This document shows, piece by piece, positions 45,134 through 54,848 of a DNA stretch of 64,000 bases (its first letter is position 1; every line of letters begins with the position of its first letter). The translations under genes and the position numbers were made by a program. This stretch comes from GMQP-bins7 sp963776565 (lineage in GTDB: Bacteria; Actinomycetota; Thermoleophilia; Gaiellales; Gaiellaceae): NCBI GenBank assembly GCA_963776565.1, contig CAVZNF010000002.1, positions 434,001 to 498,000 of the forward strand, given 5' to 3'. The notes beneath the pieces are model-generated. The model made no database searches and was not told the origin of the DNA. It saw nothing but the letters and a program-made list of their open reading frames with translations.

Positions 45134-45256
45134 TCCTGCGCGGAGTCGCTACCGGTCCGTCGTAGGTCGACGATCGCGTAAGGGGCCGTCGAGACAGGAG
45201 GCACAGCGTCGTTCTCCACTTGCGCGACTCCGCGAAGAGGGATAAGTTCCTCTCAC

Positions 45257-45266
45257 GCCATATGGC
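45257..45266. promoter_or_regulatory. Palindrome GCCATATGGC with adjacent near-palindrome TGGCATACCA
   Basis: A perfect 10-bp palindrome overlaps TGGCATACCA (45263-45272), which differs from TGGTATACCA by one base. Together with ATTATACC they form an AT-rich island in GC-rich surroundings, upstream of the Gfo/Idh gene. This resembles GntR- or LacI-type operator/promoter regions; no regulator gene is present in the island. Confidence 0.35.
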
Positions 45267-45333
45267 ATACCATTATACCGAGTTGGCGAGCATCGACGGG
45301 CGCCGCGTCGAACAAGCCCCGGATGAGGTTGCC

Positions 45334-46437
45334 ATGCAGCCCGTAGCTGGGCAAGGCGCGCCTTCGACAGCTCTTCACCCTTCGCGCGTCAGCCCCCCGG
45401 CGTGCGTGGCGGTAGCGGGTGCCGGGGGCTTCGGTCAGTTCTGCCTCGAGGCGTACCGGCAGACCGGTGACATTTCAGTCGCGGCAGTGGCGGATCCGAA
45501 TCTGGCCGGGAGCGCGCCTCTGACACACCCGGAGCTATCCATCACGGCGGATTGGCGGAATCTCCTCGACGTTCCGACGATCGAGGTGATTCACCTCGCC
45601 ACGCCACCCCTCCTCCGGGCGGAAATTGCCGTTCCGGCTCTGAAAGCCGGGAAGAGCGTGTTTTGCGAGAAGCCGCTGGCCCTCTCTCTCCGCGAAGCAG
45701 ACGAGATGCTCGACGCTGCGCGCCTCGCCGGCCGCAGCGTGGGCGTGGACTACGTTCTCCGTCATCATCCCGCGTTCGAGTTCGTTGCTCGGCTATCTGC
45801 TTCTGCGCTCCTTGGACCGTTGCGGACGTTCTCGCTCCAAAACTTCGCACAGGTCCTGCCCGGCGATCACTGGATGTGGGATACAGACAAGAGCGGAGGC
45901 ATCCTGGTAGAGCACGGCGTCCATTTCTTCGATGCATATGGGCAGATTGCCGGCGCTCCGGAGGAAGTCCAGGGCAGTGCGCCACGGAAAGAAGCGGTTG
46001 AGGTGACCGTCCGATATGTGAGTGGTGCGATCGGCCGCTTCTATCATGAGTTCGCGTGGCCGCAGAAGGTGGAGCGCACCCACGGAATCATGTTTTTCGA
46101 GCATGGCTACGTCGAGATCGACGGTTGGATTCCTGAGCGGGTGCACGGTAGAGTGGACGTACCAGCAGCGGCGTTCGAGGCTGTCGTCCGGCCCCTGTGC
46201 CCCTCAGTTGAGGTGCGCGAGGATTCTGGTGCCATCTCTTTCGACGTTCGGTTTCCAGATCGCCAAGCCGCCTACCGGTCCGCAATCGTCGACGGGATGC
46301 GCGACCTCATTACGAAACACCGTGGGCCGAGCCATCGCATGGTCGTCTCCGCGCACGACGCCCGCGACAGTTTATCTCTGGCGCTAGTGGCTCGGCGCGC
46401 TGTCGAAACAGGAGGGCGCGAGCGATTATCCCGCTGA
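45334..46437 (+). CDS. Gfo/Idh/MocA-family oxidoreductase (island copy)
   Basis: A 367-residue oxidoreductase with Rossmann motif VAVAGAGGFGQF, family motif FCEKPLALSLREADEML and VEHGVHFFDAYGQIAG in the C-terminal domain. It lacks close similarity by eye to the chromosomal copy at 23915. It likely oxidises a sugar released by the island glycosidases. The ATG at 45334 follows GATGAGG with good spacing; an open frame from 45220 and an ATG at 45262 exist but run through an operator-like region. Confidence 0.85.
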   Translation: MQPVAGQGAPSTALHPSRVSPPACVAVAGAGGFGQFCLEAYRQTGDISVAAVADPNLAGSAPLTHPELSITADWRNLLDVPTIEVIHLATPPLLRAEIAVPALKAGKSVFCEKPLALSLREADEMLDAARLAGRSVGVDYVLRHHPAFEFVARLSASALLGPLRTFSLQNFAQVLPGDHWMWDTDKSGGILVEHGVHFFDAYGQIAGAPEEVQGSAPRKEAVEVTVRYVSGAIGRFYHEFAWPQKVERTHGIMFFEHGYVEIDGWIPERVHGRVDVPAAAFEAVVRPLCPSVEVREDSGAISFDVRFPDRQAAYRSAIVDGMRDLITKHRGPSHRMVVSAHDARDSLSLALVARRAVETGGRERLSR

Positions 46438-46547
46438 GCGCGGGGTTTCAGGATCGGAGACAAGAGATAAGGAGCAGCAAGCGGACTGAGGCAGCAGACT
46501 TCATTTGAGGACAGGCGAAGAGCCAACAAAGCGAGGAGGAGATTGAA

Positions 46548-47909
46548 GTGAAGAAGCGATGGATTGTGTTGTTGGGGGCGGCTCTGGTGGTTTCGTCCAT
46601 GGTTGGTGCCCAGAGCGTGTTGGCACGCGGCCATTCGGCAAAACTATCCGGATCAGCCGCGCAGAAGATTCTCCGCTGCACTGCCAAGGGCAGCGTCACG
46701 TACATGTACTGGGGTGACAGCGGGGACAACGCTGCCCATAAGTCGAGCATCGCGGTCGCCGAGAAGAAATGCCCGGGCCTGCACGTGAACCCGATCTGGG
46801 ATTCGGGGAACTACGACACCGATCTGGCCACGAAGATTGGCTCCGGTAATGCTCCGGATCTCTTCCAGCTCGACGCCTCGAAGCGCATTCCGCAGTATGT
46901 GAGCCTAGGCGCCCTCGCACCCCTGGACAAATTTGTGAAGCAGCAGAAGGTCGACCTGGCCGGGACCTACTGGCCGCAGTGCGTGAACGAACTGACGTAC
47001 AAGGGTCATGTGTACGGCCTGCCGCGCACTTGCAGCAACCAGAGCCTGCTCTTCTACAACAAGGAGATGTTCCGAGCCAAAGGGGTGGCATTCCCGACGA
47101 ACAACTGGACGTACACCGACATGGCAAAGGCAGCCCAACAGCTGTCCGGAACCTACTCCTTGCCGCATGACGAGACGTCTCAGTTGCGGTTCGGCATGGC
47201 CTTCAACACCGACGACTTCCGCACCGAGCAGTTCATGTGGGGCTGGGGCGGTGACTGGCTAAACAGCACGCTCAGCCAGTGCACGATGACTAGCCCGGCG
47301 GCTCGGGCGGGTCTGCAGTTCCTGCACGACATCGCGTACACGTACCACGGTATGCCTACCGCGGCGCAGGCCAGCGGCCTTCCGGACTACTTCGGCGGAT
47401 TCCAGAAGGAACGCTATGCCATGGCGTTCATGGGTCCGTGGGCGCTCAACTATGCCTTCGGCAAGAAGCCGGGCGGTCAACCGCAAGTCAACTTCGATTG
47501 GGCCGCGGTTCTGACGCCGAAAGGGCCGAAGTCTCGCCAGGCGGTGATGGCCTCAACCGGACTGGTGATCGCAAAGAACTCCCCTCACAAGAATGCGGCA
47601 TTCTGGCTGGCTCGCTTCGATAGCGTCGGCATCGGTGCGGTGTTGGTCGGCGCCTACGGCGTCGACATGCCGGGAGCGAAGGCGCTCTGGACCCACCCGG
47701 CGATTGTAAGCGAGTACGGCAAGTCGCTCCTGGCCACGATCAGGAAGAGCAATGCGACCGGCCGTTACCCGAAGCTGGTGCCACAGTACGACAAATTCTG
47801 GAACGTCATCAGTACCGACCTGCAGCCCTTCTGGCAGAACCAGGCGTCGGTTCAACAGGTGACAGCAAAAGCCTGCGCCGATGTCACCAGCCAGGGGCTA
47901 CTGCGCTAG
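46548..47909 (+). CDS. Sugar ABC transporter substrate-binding protein (family 1)
   Basis: A 453-residue exported protein. The signal peptide is WIVLLGAALVVSSMVGAQSV. Mature motifs are SVTYMYWGDSGDNAAHKS, GNAPDLFQLDASKRIPQYVS, YGLPRTCSNQSLLFYNKEMF and AMAFMGPWAL, as in cluster 1 carbohydrate-binding proteins. It supplies the two downstream permeases. Ribosome site GAGGAGGAG precedes a GTG start. A large hairpin follows its stop. Confidence 0.92.
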   Translation: MKKRWIVLLGAALVVSSMVGAQSVLARGHSAKLSGSAAQKILRCTAKGSVTYMYWGDSGDNAAHKSSIAVAEKKCPGLHVNPIWDSGNYDTDLATKIGSGNAPDLFQLDASKRIPQYVSLGALAPLDKFVKQQKVDLAGTYWPQCVNELTYKGHVYGLPRTCSNQSLLFYNKEMFRAKGVAFPTNNWTYTDMAKAAQQLSGTYSLPHDETSQLRFGMAFNTDDFRTEQFMWGWGGDWLNSTLSQCTMTSPAARAGLQFLHDIAYTYHGMPTAAQASGLPDYFGGFQKERYAMAFMGPWALNYAFGKKPGGQPQVNFDWAAVLTPKGPKSRQAVMASTGLVIAKNSPHKNAAFWLARFDSVGIGAVLVGAYGVDMPGAKALWTHPAIVSEYGKSLLATIRKSNATGRYPKLVPQYDKFWNVISTDLQPFWQNQASVQQVTAKACADVTSQGLLR

Positions 47910-47916
47910 CCACAGT

Positions 47917-47995
47917 AACTGCCGAGGGCGGGCCCCCCGGCGGCGCCACCACCTGCTGATGCAGGTAGCGCCGCCTAGGCCCGCCCTCGGCAGTT
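47917..47995 (+). terminator. Very large hairpin between the binding-protein and permease genes
   Basis: AACTGCCGAGGGCGGGCC pairs perfectly with GGCCCGCCCTCGGCAGTT, and inside it GGCGGCGC and CCACCTGC pair with GCAGGT and GCGCCGCC around a TGAT loop. It lies 8 nt after the binding-protein stop. As at 30661 it probably stabilises the binding-protein message or reduces read-through into the permeases. Confidence 0.88.
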
Positions 47996-48039
47996 CGAGC
48001 GGCGCGTGAACACAGCCGAGAGATTGGAGGAGATAGCGC

Positions 48040-49035
48040 ATGTCGGCAGCAGAGACGGCGCCACGGAAAGGCGGCTGGGCGCGCCGGTGGTCGCGCCGGT
48101 GGTCGCGGTCTCGCGAGGCGCGCTGGGGAGTCGGTCTGACCTCTATTTGGCTGGTCGGGTTTCTGGCATTTGCGGCGGTCCCGCTTGCGATGTCGGTCTA
48201 CATCAGCTTCACCGACTGGGCGCCGATCTCCGGACCCTTCTGGGACGCCGACACCATCGGGCTCAAGAATTATCACACCTTTCTCACCGACCGCGTGTAC
48301 TGGCATTCAGTGTTCAACACGATCTACTACGCGGTTGGCAGTGTCGGTGTGGTCAATTTGGTAGCGCTGCCCATGGCCTTGCTGCTCAATCAGGCGCTGA
48401 GGGGTTTGAATTTCTTTCGGACGGTCTTCTACATGCCGGCAATCCTGCCGGCGGTTGCGGTCGTTCTCGTCTTCAGGCTGATCCTTTTCCCGGGAACCGG
48501 ACTCGTCAGCTGGATACTCACCAAGGTCGGCGCTCAGTGCGACACCAGCCAGGTTACGTGCAACCCAGTCGACTGGCTTAATAATCCGAGGCTGACCATG
48601 CCGGCCGTCATCCTGGTTTCGGCCTGGGGTGTCGGGGCGACACTCCTGATTTACCTGGCGGGCCTTCAGGGCATCGACCAGGCACTCTATGAGGCTGGCG
48701 CGGTTGATGGTACTAGGAGCTGGTCCCAGTTCCGGTACATCACCCTGCCCCTCCTGACTCCTGCCATCTTCTTCAACATCATCGTCGGACTCATCGGGGC
48801 ATTCCAGGAGTTCACCAAGCTGGTGATCTTCGCCGGTGGCGCGACCGCCACCGGGGGTCCCCAGCAATCGCTTCTGACGACCTTCTGGTACGTCTACGTC
48901 GAAGGCTTCGACTATTACCACATGGGACTGGCAACGGCTATGGCCTTCGGTCTTTTTGTCCTCATCCTCATCTTCACGGCGCTGAACTTTCTCGGCCAGA
49001 AACGGTGGGTGTTCTATCAGGAGGAGCGTCGCTGA
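48040..49035 (+). CDS. Sugar ABC transporter permease (MalF type)
   Basis: A 331-residue membrane protein with a basic cytoplasmic start and six helices (e.g. SIWLVGFLAFAAVPLAMSVY). The coupling motif is EAGAVDGTRSWSQFRYITLP. The ATG at 48040 follows TTGGAGGAG. Its stop overlaps the next permease start (TGATG). Partner of the binding protein at 46548 and probably of the MalK-type ATPase at 40006. Confidence 0.92.
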   Translation: MSAAETAPRKGGWARRWSRRWSRSREARWGVGLTSIWLVGFLAFAAVPLAMSVYISFTDWAPISGPFWDADTIGLKNYHTFLTDRVYWHSVFNTIYYAVGSVGVVNLVALPMALLLNQALRGLNFFRTVFYMPAILPAVAVVLVFRLILFPGTGLVSWILTKVGAQCDTSQVTCNPVDWLNNPRLTMPAVILVSAWGVGATLLIYLAGLQGIDQALYEAGAVDGTRSWSQFRYITLPLLTPAIFFNIIVGLIGAFQEFTKLVIFAGGATATGGPQQSLLTTFWYVYVEGFDYYHMGLATAMAFGLFVLILIFTALNFLGQKRWVFYQEERR

Positions 49036-49997
49036 TGAGCACCGGACTCGAGCACACGCCACCAGTCCCGGCGACCGCACTTCCTGACGGTGTGCTGAAA
49101 CCAACCCGCCGTCGCCCGGTGCTGCCTGCGCGTGGTTTTGGCTCGAAGCTGGCGGCCTACGTTGTTGTCGTGCTCATCTCGATCGTCTCGCTGTTCCCCC
49201 TGTACTGGATGGTCGAGAACTCTCTCCGCACCGCCGTGGACGCAGGGGCCAACGTCACCTTGGTGCCGAAGCTGCCGTTGCAGTGGTCCAACTACTCGAC
49301 CATGTGGAACTACCTGCCGTACCCCATGAGCACCTTCCTGGTCAACAGCTTCGTCCTGGCAGGGCTGGTCACGCTCGGGACAGTGATCTCCAGCGCGCTG
49401 ATCGCGTATGGCTTCGCTCGCTTCCGCTTCCCCGGTCGCCAAGTCTTTTTCGCCGTGATCATCAGCACCATGATGATCCCGTACGCAGTCATGATGATCC
49501 CGCAGTACGCACTCTTCATCAACTTCTTCCACTGGGGCAGCGGCGGCTCGCTCTTCGGCTACCACAACCTCTTCCAGTTCCTGCCTCAGATCGTGCCTGC
49601 GTTCTTCGGCTCGCCGATCTTCATCTTTCTGCTACGTCAGTTCATCAGAGGGATTCCATACTCTCTGGACGAGGCGGCCATGGTCGACGGCGCCGGGCCG
49701 CTACGGATCTTCTGGACGATCATCCTTCCCGAGCTCCGGCCCGCGCTCGCCGCCGTGGCGGTTCTGACCTTCATCGGCAAGTGGAACGACTTTCTCGGGC
49801 CGTTGATCTACCTCCAGGATCCACACAACTGGACCATGGAGCTGGCGCTCAACGGTTTCGTGGGTCGTTACGGCACCTCATATCTCAATCTGCAGATGGC
49901 GGCTTCCGTGATCGCCATTGCGCCCATCGTGTTCGTCTACTTCATCGCCTCGCGACAGATCATCCAAGGCGTCACTCTGAGCGGCGTCAAGGGCTGA
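49035..49997 (+). CDS. Sugar ABC transporter permease (MalG type)
   Basis: A 320-residue membrane protein with six helices (e.g. LAAYVVVVLISIVSLFPLYW). The coupling motif is DEAAMVDGAGPLRIFWTIIL. It completes the importer. Translationally coupled to the MalF-type gene by a TGATG overlap. Confidence 0.92.
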   Translation: MSTGLEHTPPVPATALPDGVLKPTRRRPVLPARGFGSKLAAYVVVVLISIVSLFPLYWMVENSLRTAVDAGANVTLVPKLPLQWSNYSTMWNYLPYPMSTFLVNSFVLAGLVTLGTVISSALIAYGFARFRFPGRQVFFAVIISTMMIPYAVMMIPQYALFINFFHWGSGGSLFGYHNLFQFLPQIVPAFFGSPIFIFLLRQFIRGIPYSLDEAAMVDGAGPLRIFWTIILPELRPALAAVAVLTFIGKWNDFLGPLIYLQDPHNWTMELALNGFVGRYGTSYLNLQMAASVIAIAPIVFVYFIASRQIIQGVTLSGVKG

Positions 49998-50025
49998 GCG
50001 TGGCGCGTGCACGTTGACGGTTGAA

Positions 50026-51204
50026 ATGGAGCAGGCGCGCGTGCTACCCCGCATCGGCAGGTCTCGAGCCACCTTGCTCCTCGTTGCAGCGGCGCTCATC
50101 GGCCTGACCGGGGCGTTCTTCGTTGCACGGAGCGCCGACAGACAGAGCCATGATGCGCGTCCGCAGCACGGCGGCCAGGCTGTGCAGACAACACGAGAGC
50201 GGCCCGGCTCCTGGACAGCGGCGGCTCCTCTGCCGGTTCCGGAGGTGTCGCAAGCCGCACTCCTCCTCGTCAACGGCGATGTGTTGATGACGGGTGGGGA
50301 GGACGTGAAGGACGGCCGTCCGACCAATGTGGTGCAGCGATATCACACTTCCGCCGGAACGTGGTCGACCGTGGCCGCGATGCGGCAAGGCCGCATCGGC
50401 CACACGGTGACCCTGCTCAAGGACGGCCGTGTTCTTGCCGTGGGCGGCCTGGGGAAGAAACTCGAGCCGCTCAGGTCGGTCGAGATCTATGACCCGGTTC
50501 GCGACAAGTGGGCTTCAACGGCGCAACTACCGGACGTTCGGTTTTCGCAGACTGCCACGCTGCTTCCCGACGGCCGCGTCCTGGTGGTGGGCGGGATCGT
50601 CCATGGCGCGATCTCCCGCAGTGTTCTCATCTTCGATCCGCGCAAGCCTGCATGGCGAGCAGGTCCGCCGACGCTCTCTCCGCATGCGCAGCAGGATGCG
50701 CTGGCTCTTCCCGACGGGCGAGTTCTGATCGCCGGGGGTTACCGCGGCGGGGCAGAGGTCTACGACTCGAGGGCCGGCAAATGGACGGCGGTGGGAGGTC
50801 CTGACGTCCTCGCCCATCCGATTCTTGCCTCCCTGCGAAACGGGCATGTTCTGCTCGCGACGGGTGTCGACAACGCGGGACAGGCCTTCAACTCCGCCAG
50901 CCTCTTCGATCCGAAGACGAACCGCTGGAGGTCGGCTGCACCGATGGCCACCGGGCGGGACTCTCCCAGCGGTGCGGAACTGCGCGATGGCCGCGTCCTG
51001 GTTGCAGGCGGAGCGGCGAACCGGCACGTGCTGCGATCGGCCGAGGTGTACGACGGTCAGAGCAACCGATGGGCGCGCGCAGCCCCCATGCGTCAGGCAC
51101 GATCCGCGGCGTCAGCCCTCTTGCTGCGGAACGGAAACGTGCTCGTCTGTGGCGGCTCCTGGTACGGCACCGTCCTGAGTAGCTGCGAGCTCTACCACCC
51201 CTGA
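50026..51204 (+). CDS. Kelch-repeat beta-propeller protein, membrane-anchored
   Basis: A 392-residue protein with one N-terminal transmembrane/signal segment (ATLLLVAAALIGLTGAFFVA) and six Kelch-type blades, each with a paired-Gly and YD or FDP pattern (VLAVGGLGKKLEPLRSVEIY, VLVVGGIVHGAISRSVLIFD, VLVAGGAANRHVLRSAEVYD). Such propellers bind proteins or sugars, as in galactose oxidase-like folds, but no copper ligands are evident. Start at ATG 50026 or TTG 50014. It follows the permeases by about 30 nt and overlaps the next gene, so it belongs to the transporter operon. Confidence 0.8.
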   Translation: MEQARVLPRIGRSRATLLLVAAALIGLTGAFFVARSADRQSHDARPQHGGQAVQTTRERPGSWTAAAPLPVPEVSQAALLLVNGDVLMTGGEDVKDGRPTNVVQRYHTSAGTWSTVAAMRQGRIGHTVTLLKDGRVLAVGGLGKKLEPLRSVEIYDPVRDKWASTAQLPDVRFSQTATLLPDGRVLVVGGIVHGAISRSVLIFDPRKPAWRAGPPTLSPHAQQDALALPDGRVLIAGGYRGGAEVYDSRAGKWTAVGGPDVLAHPILASLRNGHVLLATGVDNAGQAFNSASLFDPKTNRWRSAAPMATGRDSPSGAELRDGRVLVAGGAANRHVLRSAEVYDGQSNRWARAAPMRQARSAASALLLRNGNVLVCGGSWYGTVLSSCELYHP

Positions 51205-51914
51205 TGCGCCTCGGACTCCGGGCTGTTGGATCAGCTTGTTATCAGGTCTTCTCGCACTTCACCGTGTCGTTCGCCGGCAACCTACTCGCCATGCTGCTCT
51301 CGCTTCCAATCGTCCTGGTATTGATCGTCGTGGCGTTCGTTGTTCACTCGCTGAGTGTGGTACCGCTGGGCATCGCCATCCTCGTCGGTGCGTTGCCCAA
51401 TCCGGCGTGCATGGGACTCCAGACACTCGCGCGAGAGCTCGCCCGCGGTGACAGCCTGAATCTCGGCGAACAGTGGCAGGCACTCCGCACCTACTGGAGG
51501 GTGAGCCTTAGAGCGTGGCTGATCGCTGCGGCAATCACCATCACCTGCGCGCTCAATGTGGCGTTTTGGGCAGCACAGGCCGCGGACCCCGCTACGAGCT
51601 TGCACGCCGTCGCCGCGCCGCTGTCCCTGGTCTGGGCTCTCATCCTGCTCTTCTGGCTCGGAGTCCATCTGTATGTAGCTCCGCTGCTTGTCGCCCAGGC
51701 AGAGGCACGTGTGCTCCTCGCCTACCGAAACGCCGCCGTGATCATGCTGTCGAGACCGGTTGCCAGCTGGACAGTCATCCTCATCTGGCTGGGTGTGCTG
51801 GTCTTCACATCCGCCACGGCACTGGCGACCATCATCGGCCTGGCTTTGGCCGTGTGCATCCAGCAGAACACATTCAGGGTCTTTCTTCCCAACGTTCTAC
51901 CAGCGCAGGGATAA
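51204..51914 (+). CDS. DUF624/YesL-like membrane protein
   Basis: A 236-residue protein with about five helices: NLLAMLLSLPIVLVLIVVAF, LIAAAITITCALNVAFWAAQ, SLVWALILLFWLGVHLYVA and two at the C-terminus. DUF624 (YesL-like) proteins are frequent companions of sugar ABC importers. Their role is not known. The start overlaps the Kelch gene stop (TGATG). Confidence 0.72.
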   Translation: MRLGLRAVGSACYQVFSHFTVSFAGNLLAMLLSLPIVLVLIVVAFVVHSLSVVPLGIAILVGALPNPACMGLQTLARELARGDSLNLGEQWQALRTYWRVSLRAWLIAAAITITCALNVAFWAAQAADPATSLHAVAAPLSLVWALILLFWLGVHLYVAPLLVAQAEARVLLAYRNAAVIMLSRPVASWTVILIWLGVLVFTSATALATIIGLALAVCIQQNTFRVFLPNVLPAQG

Positions 51915-52006
51915 GCGTCTTGGGTCAGCTGCAGCCGGCAAACACGAAGATGCTCACCGATCCTCTCGACCCGGACTGCGCGCCGGCAGAGGCGTCCGAC
52001 TCAACC

Positions 52007-52879
52007 ATGTTCGGCGGCGTCGAGGCCGGTGGAACGAAGTGGGTGTGCGCCAAGGGCACCGGCCCACGCAATCTCACCGAGCTCAAGGTCATCCGGACGA
52101 CGACGACGACGGAGACGCTCGGTCGCGTCGTCGAGTTCTTCAAGCGCGACGGTGTCCGCGTTGCCGCCCTCGGCGTCGGCTCCTTCGGGCCAGTCGATCT
52201 GCGAGTCGGATCGGAGACGTTCGGCTGGATCACAAAGACCGCGAAATCGGGTTGGAGCAACACCAACGTCGTCGGCGCGCTCAGCGAGGAGCTCGACATC
52301 CCCGTTGCCTTCGACACCGATGTGAACGCGGCAGCGCTTGCCGAGCAGCGCTGGGGCGCCGCTCGGGGGCTGTCGAACTTCATCTACATCACCGTGGGCA
52401 CGGGCATCGGCGCCGGCATCGTGCTCAATGGCCGACCCGTCCACGGGCTTGCGCACCCCGAGTTCGGCCACATCCTCATCCCGCATGACAGCGACGATCC
52501 GTTCCCCGGCTCCTGTCCGTTCCATCGTGACTGCCTCGAGGGCGTGGCCTCCGGCGAAGCGCTGCGCGCTCGCTACGGCAAGCCGGCCGAACAGCTCGAT
52601 GATCAGGCCGCCTGGGCGCTCGAGGCACGCTACCTTGCGATCGGGATCATGAATGCCGTCCTCACGGTTTCGCCGGAGCGCGTGGTACTCGGTGGCGGTG
52701 TGGTCAAGAAGCCCGGCCTGCTGCCGATCGTCCGGACTCAGGTGAAAGAGCTCATGAGCGGCTACAACGACGTCGGCAGTATGGACCAGTTCATCGTCCC
52801 GCCGGACCTCGGCGATCACGCCGGCGTCCTCGGTGCGATCCACCTCGCAATGGCAGCACACCGCGGATTGGCGAAGTGA
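52007..52879 (+). CDS. ROK-family sugar kinase (fructokinase-like)
   Basis: A 290-residue kinase with the phosphate-binding FGGVEAGGTKWVCA, catalytic-region FDTDVNAAALAEQ, TVGTGIGAGIVLNG and the ROK zinc motif HPEFGHILIP with CPFHRDCLEGVASG. It ends VLGAIHLAMA. The short DNA-binding domain of ROK repressors is absent, so it is a metabolic kinase. It probably phosphorylates fructose, mannose or glucose released by the island glycosidases. The ATG at 52007 is family-like; an upstream ATG at 51950 is possible. Confidence 0.88.
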   Translation: MFGGVEAGGTKWVCAKGTGPRNLTELKVIRTTTTTETLGRVVEFFKRDGVRVAALGVGSFGPVDLRVGSETFGWITKTAKSGWSNTNVVGALSEELDIPVAFDTDVNAAALAEQRWGAARGLSNFIYITVGTGIGAGIVLNGRPVHGLAHPEFGHILIPHDSDDPFPGSCPFHRDCLEGVASGEALRARYGKPAEQLDDQAAWALEARYLAIGIMNAVLTVSPERVVLGGGVVKKPGLLPIVRTQVKELMSGYNDVGSMDQFIVPPDLGDHAGVLGAIHLAMAAHRGLAK

Positions 52880-54848
52880 AGGCCTCTCGCATAGCTGCTG
52901 TCACGGTTCTTCTTCTCGTTGCCGTCGCAGCAGCAGCCGCCTCAGCACGACAAGCGAATACCGCGAATCAGATCAAAGCGCGCGTGGGCGCCTACACGCT
53001 GGCGTTCACTCCCAAGTCAGGGACGATCGCGGTGTCTCATGGTGGGAGCGCAGCTCTCCAGATCAGGGAGCTGGGCGGGAACGCCAAAGTAAGTCTCCTC
53101 AAGTGGACCAAGAGGATCACCCATTCAGGCACGAACTGGACGCTGTCCGGCAACGCGCCGTGGGCGTCATTTCAGCTCAGGCTGACTGCTTCAAGTCCGA
53201 CAAGTGATGGGCAACCATCCGGTAACGCTCTCATCGGCCTGACGCTGAAGGTCACACCGACCAAGGACGCGCCGGCAGACCCCGGTCCGGATGTGACACG
53301 TCGTCCACGCGCCTGCCGCCGCGTTGAAGGAGTACGCGGCGGCACCCCCGGTCGCCGGAAACAATCTCTTCCTCTCCAACACCAAGTTACGCAGCACGAT
53401 CCTGTACTTCTCGAACTACACCGCACTCGGTCCGTACTTCGACCGCACACGGTCGGGGGTGACCCAGCCAAACTTCCCCTATCTGCGTGCCGGCACCAAG
53501 GGGTCATTGGTCGGCGTGTCCGGGAACTCCTTCGGCTACGTTCCGCCGCCCAGCAGTCTCGGCTCGCTACCTCACAAGAAGACGACTGTCGTCGTCTCCA
53601 GCTATCTCTACCTCGAGCCCGCGATCCCGTCCGCTGAATCAGACATCGCTACGGCGTATCTGCGGGCGCTGGACACCGTCGACTCGGCAATCGCTCAGCC
53701 GTCCGTTCCCACCGCCGACTGGCAGACCCTCGCGGCAAGATCTGCGGACGACATCGCCGATCCGGCGAATTGGGTGACCGTCAACGGGCATCAGTACCTG
53801 CGCTCGTACGTCTCCGACACCCGTACCGCCCCCGAGCTGCTGACCCAGGCGGGCGTGCTGGCCGGGGTCAGGGCATACGAAGCCCGATCCAACACGTCAG
53901 TGCCCTTCGACGCGACGCTCGATGCCGATCTCGCCACGTACTACGACCCGGTCTACGGCACCGTAATGAACAGCCTTCCCCACGATCCGTCGGCACGGGG
54001 AGAGAGCTGGTACTTCGTCAACAACCTGATCTCACTGTTGCAACTCGCGCAGACCGGCGACGGCACAGCCAAGAAGTTGCTGCTGCAATCGGTGGACGCG
54101 GTCATCAAGCTGGCGCATGTCAACGGATACGAGTTTCCGCAGAACTTCGCCTACAGCGACTTCCGCGGGTCGGGCTCGCAGGTCGAACATGATGTTGCGG
54201 GAGGGTATGCGTGGTTGATGCTGGGCCTGCACGAGCTCACGGGCGACGCGCAGTATCTGGATGAGTCCAAAGCTTCCATCGCCCATGTCGCCGGCACGGG
54301 CTTCGACCTGTCGTACGAGACACACATGTCGGCGTACACAGCCGCTGCCGCACAGACGGCTCTACACGATGACGGGGGACGCCGCCTACCACGGGTACGC
54401 AGTGCTCGCGCTGGCCAACCTCTTCCACGCGGTCCGGCTCTGGGACTGCACTTACGGAATGTGCAAGAAGGGATCGGGCTATCACACGTACATGGGCCTG
54501 AACCCACTGCCGTGGTCGGACTATGTCGCCATGCTGGAGCAATACGAGGCGTGGCTCGGCCTTCAGAGCTACATGCGATACGCGCAGAATGAGCCGGCGT
54601 ACCTGGTGAACCTGGTCAAGCGGTTCATCCAGGACTCACCGCGGACACTGCAGTACTCGTTGCCGCCGTTGCTGCCGCCCGGCGCAGCGTCGTCCGCTGC
54701 CGGGGAGTACGCGTTCGTGCCGCGCAACAACCTCACCTGGCACATCCCTCTGGAGGATCTGCGGGAGGGTGAGGTCACCAGCGGGGCAATCGGCCAGGAG
54801 CTCTACGGAGCGGGCGGCCCCTTCATGTTTGCGGCCTACGCGAAGTAA
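52876..54848 (+). CDS. Large secreted protein of unrecognised family (glycan-active enzyme?), two frameshifts
   Basis: The GTG at 52876 overlaps the kinase stop (GTGA) and starts a signal peptide (IAAVTVLLLVAVAAAAASA). The first about 140 residues are beta-rich (YTLAFTPKSGTIAVSHGGSA). Near 53300 the frame changes into a helical region (ATAYLRALDTVDSAIAQPSV, SWYFVNNLISLLQLAQTGDG, VEHDVAGGYAWLMLGLHELT). It changes again near 54365 into GDAAYHGYAVLALANLFHAV, ending at 54848. The corrected length is about 657 residues. The beta then alpha/alpha layout resembles polysaccharide lyases and family 88/105-type enzymes, but I cannot assign one. Confidence 0.65.
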
